Assembly (NCBI RefSeq): GCF_016093545.1
Contig: NZ_JADKYX010000006.1
Coordinates: 124,001-188,000 of the forward strand
Length of the DNA: 64,000 nucleotides
Reading direction: 5' to 3'
DNA from: Massilia rhizosphaerae
Lineage (GTDB): Bacteria; Pseudomonadota; Gammaproteobacteria; Burkholderiales; Burkholderiaceae_D
This document shows positions 63,631-64,000 of the stretch, piece by piece. The position numbers and the translations under genes are program-made. The notes under the pieces are model-generated. The model did no database searches, was not told the origin of the DNA, and was given only the letters and a program-made list of their open reading frames with translations. How positions within the stretch are numbered: position 1 is the stretch's first letter; every line of letters starts with the position of its first letter.

Positions 63631-64000
63631 ATGAAATCATTCCGCCTGAACGAGCTGGGAGGGGAAGTCTCGATCGCCGTACTCATCGTCGCGGTGATCG
63701 CCCTGATGATCCTGCCGCTGCCGACCTTCGTGATCGACAGCCTGCTGGCGCTCAACATCACCATCAGCGTGCTGCTGCTGATGGTCACCCTGTACATCCC
63801 GAACGCGACCTCGCTGTACTCGTTCCCCTCGCTGCTGCTGTTCACCACGCTGTTCCGGCTGTCGCTGAACATCGCCTCGACCAAGTCGATCCTGCTGCAT
63901 GCCGAGGCCGGCCACATCATCGAAAGCTTCGGCGAGCTGGTCGTCGGCGGCAACCTGGTCGTCGGCCTCGTGGTGTTCCTGATCATCGCCATCGTCCAGT
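63631..64000 (+). CDS. sctV: T3SS export gate protein SctV, partial
   Basis: The first 123 codons of a FlhA/HrcV-type protein, cut by the window edge. Starts MKSFRLNELGGEVSIAVLIV. The membrane part includes LFRLSLNIASTKSILLHAEA, GHIIESFGELVVGGNLVVG and the conserved loop between helices. It forms a nonameric cytoplasmic ring for export. The remaining sct genes (sctQ, sctR, sctS, sctD) are presumably beyond the edge. Confidence 0.95.
   Translation, partial: MKSFRLNELGGEVSIAVLIVAVIALMILPLPTFVIDSLLALNITISVLLLMVTLYIPNATSLYSFPSLLLFTTLFRLSLNIASTKSILLHAEAGHIIESFGELVVGGNLVVGLVVFLIIAIVQ

Overview
The window is GC-rich chromosomal DNA from a betaproteobacterium, most likely an Oxalobacteraceae member of the Massilia type. 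Two things point there: the gene order tpiA-secG-tRNA-Leu-nuoABCDEFGHIJKLMN followed by a DUF2818 gene, and the Ralstonia/Xanthomonas-like (Hrp2) architecture of the type III secretion (T3SS) genes at the right end. The genus is an inference; no 16S gene or species marker is present.

Left third (1-26.7 kb): housekeeping. On the minus strand, read from right to left, are a quinone oxidoreductase, tpiA, secG, a tRNA-Leu(GAG) with its own promoter and terminator, the complete 14-gene complex I operon, DUF2818, a NUDIX ADP-sugar hydrolase, ispD, ispF, a small unknown protein, an FMN reductase and a partial VOC protein. To the right of the quinone oxidoreductase are a KGG-type stress protein, a Sel1-repeat protein, a GIN-domain exported protein and a plus-strand pair of exported M16 peptidases, the second lacking the zinc motif.

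Middle (26.9-32.9 kb): one tightly packed minus-strand operon encoding a stressosome-type module, RsbR-RsbS-RsbT. It is followed by a protein with an RsbT-like ATPase plus SpoIIE phosphatase, a histidine kinase with an RsbT-like N-terminus, and a hybrid kinase. It therefore links a partner-switching sensor to phosphorelay outputs.

Right half (33-64 kb): a pathogenicity or symbiosis island. It holds an OmpR-family HrpG-like regulator, an ECF sigma factor, an AraC-family HrpB/HrpX-like activator, the T3SS genes sctC, sctT, sctO, sctN, sctL, sctK, sctJ, sctI, hrpB1, sctU and the start of sctV, and a cargo of probable effectors. The cargo includes a kinase-like/ADP-ribosyltransferase fusion, two very large proteins of unknown family, a metal-dependent amidohydrolase-like protein and a gutted paralog of it, a SET-domain protein, and a harpin-like protein without Cys or Trp. 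A PilT-type ATPase, a TcpQ-like exported protein and a GGDEF response regulator are mixed in.

The unifying signal is regulatory. Seven perfect PIP/hrpII boxes (TTCGB-N15-TTCGB) lie in front of effector or apparatus genes. Each has an NANNNT -10 element 31 (once 32) bases downstream, and three divergent gene pairs have back-to-back boxes. An eighth, one-base-longer box precedes the SET gene. A repeated CAAATCTCAACAA element marks the promoter regions of both hrpB and the ECF sigma gene. Together these suggest an HrpG -> HrpB (and possibly sigma factor) -> PIP-box regulon that defines the effector set from sequence alone.
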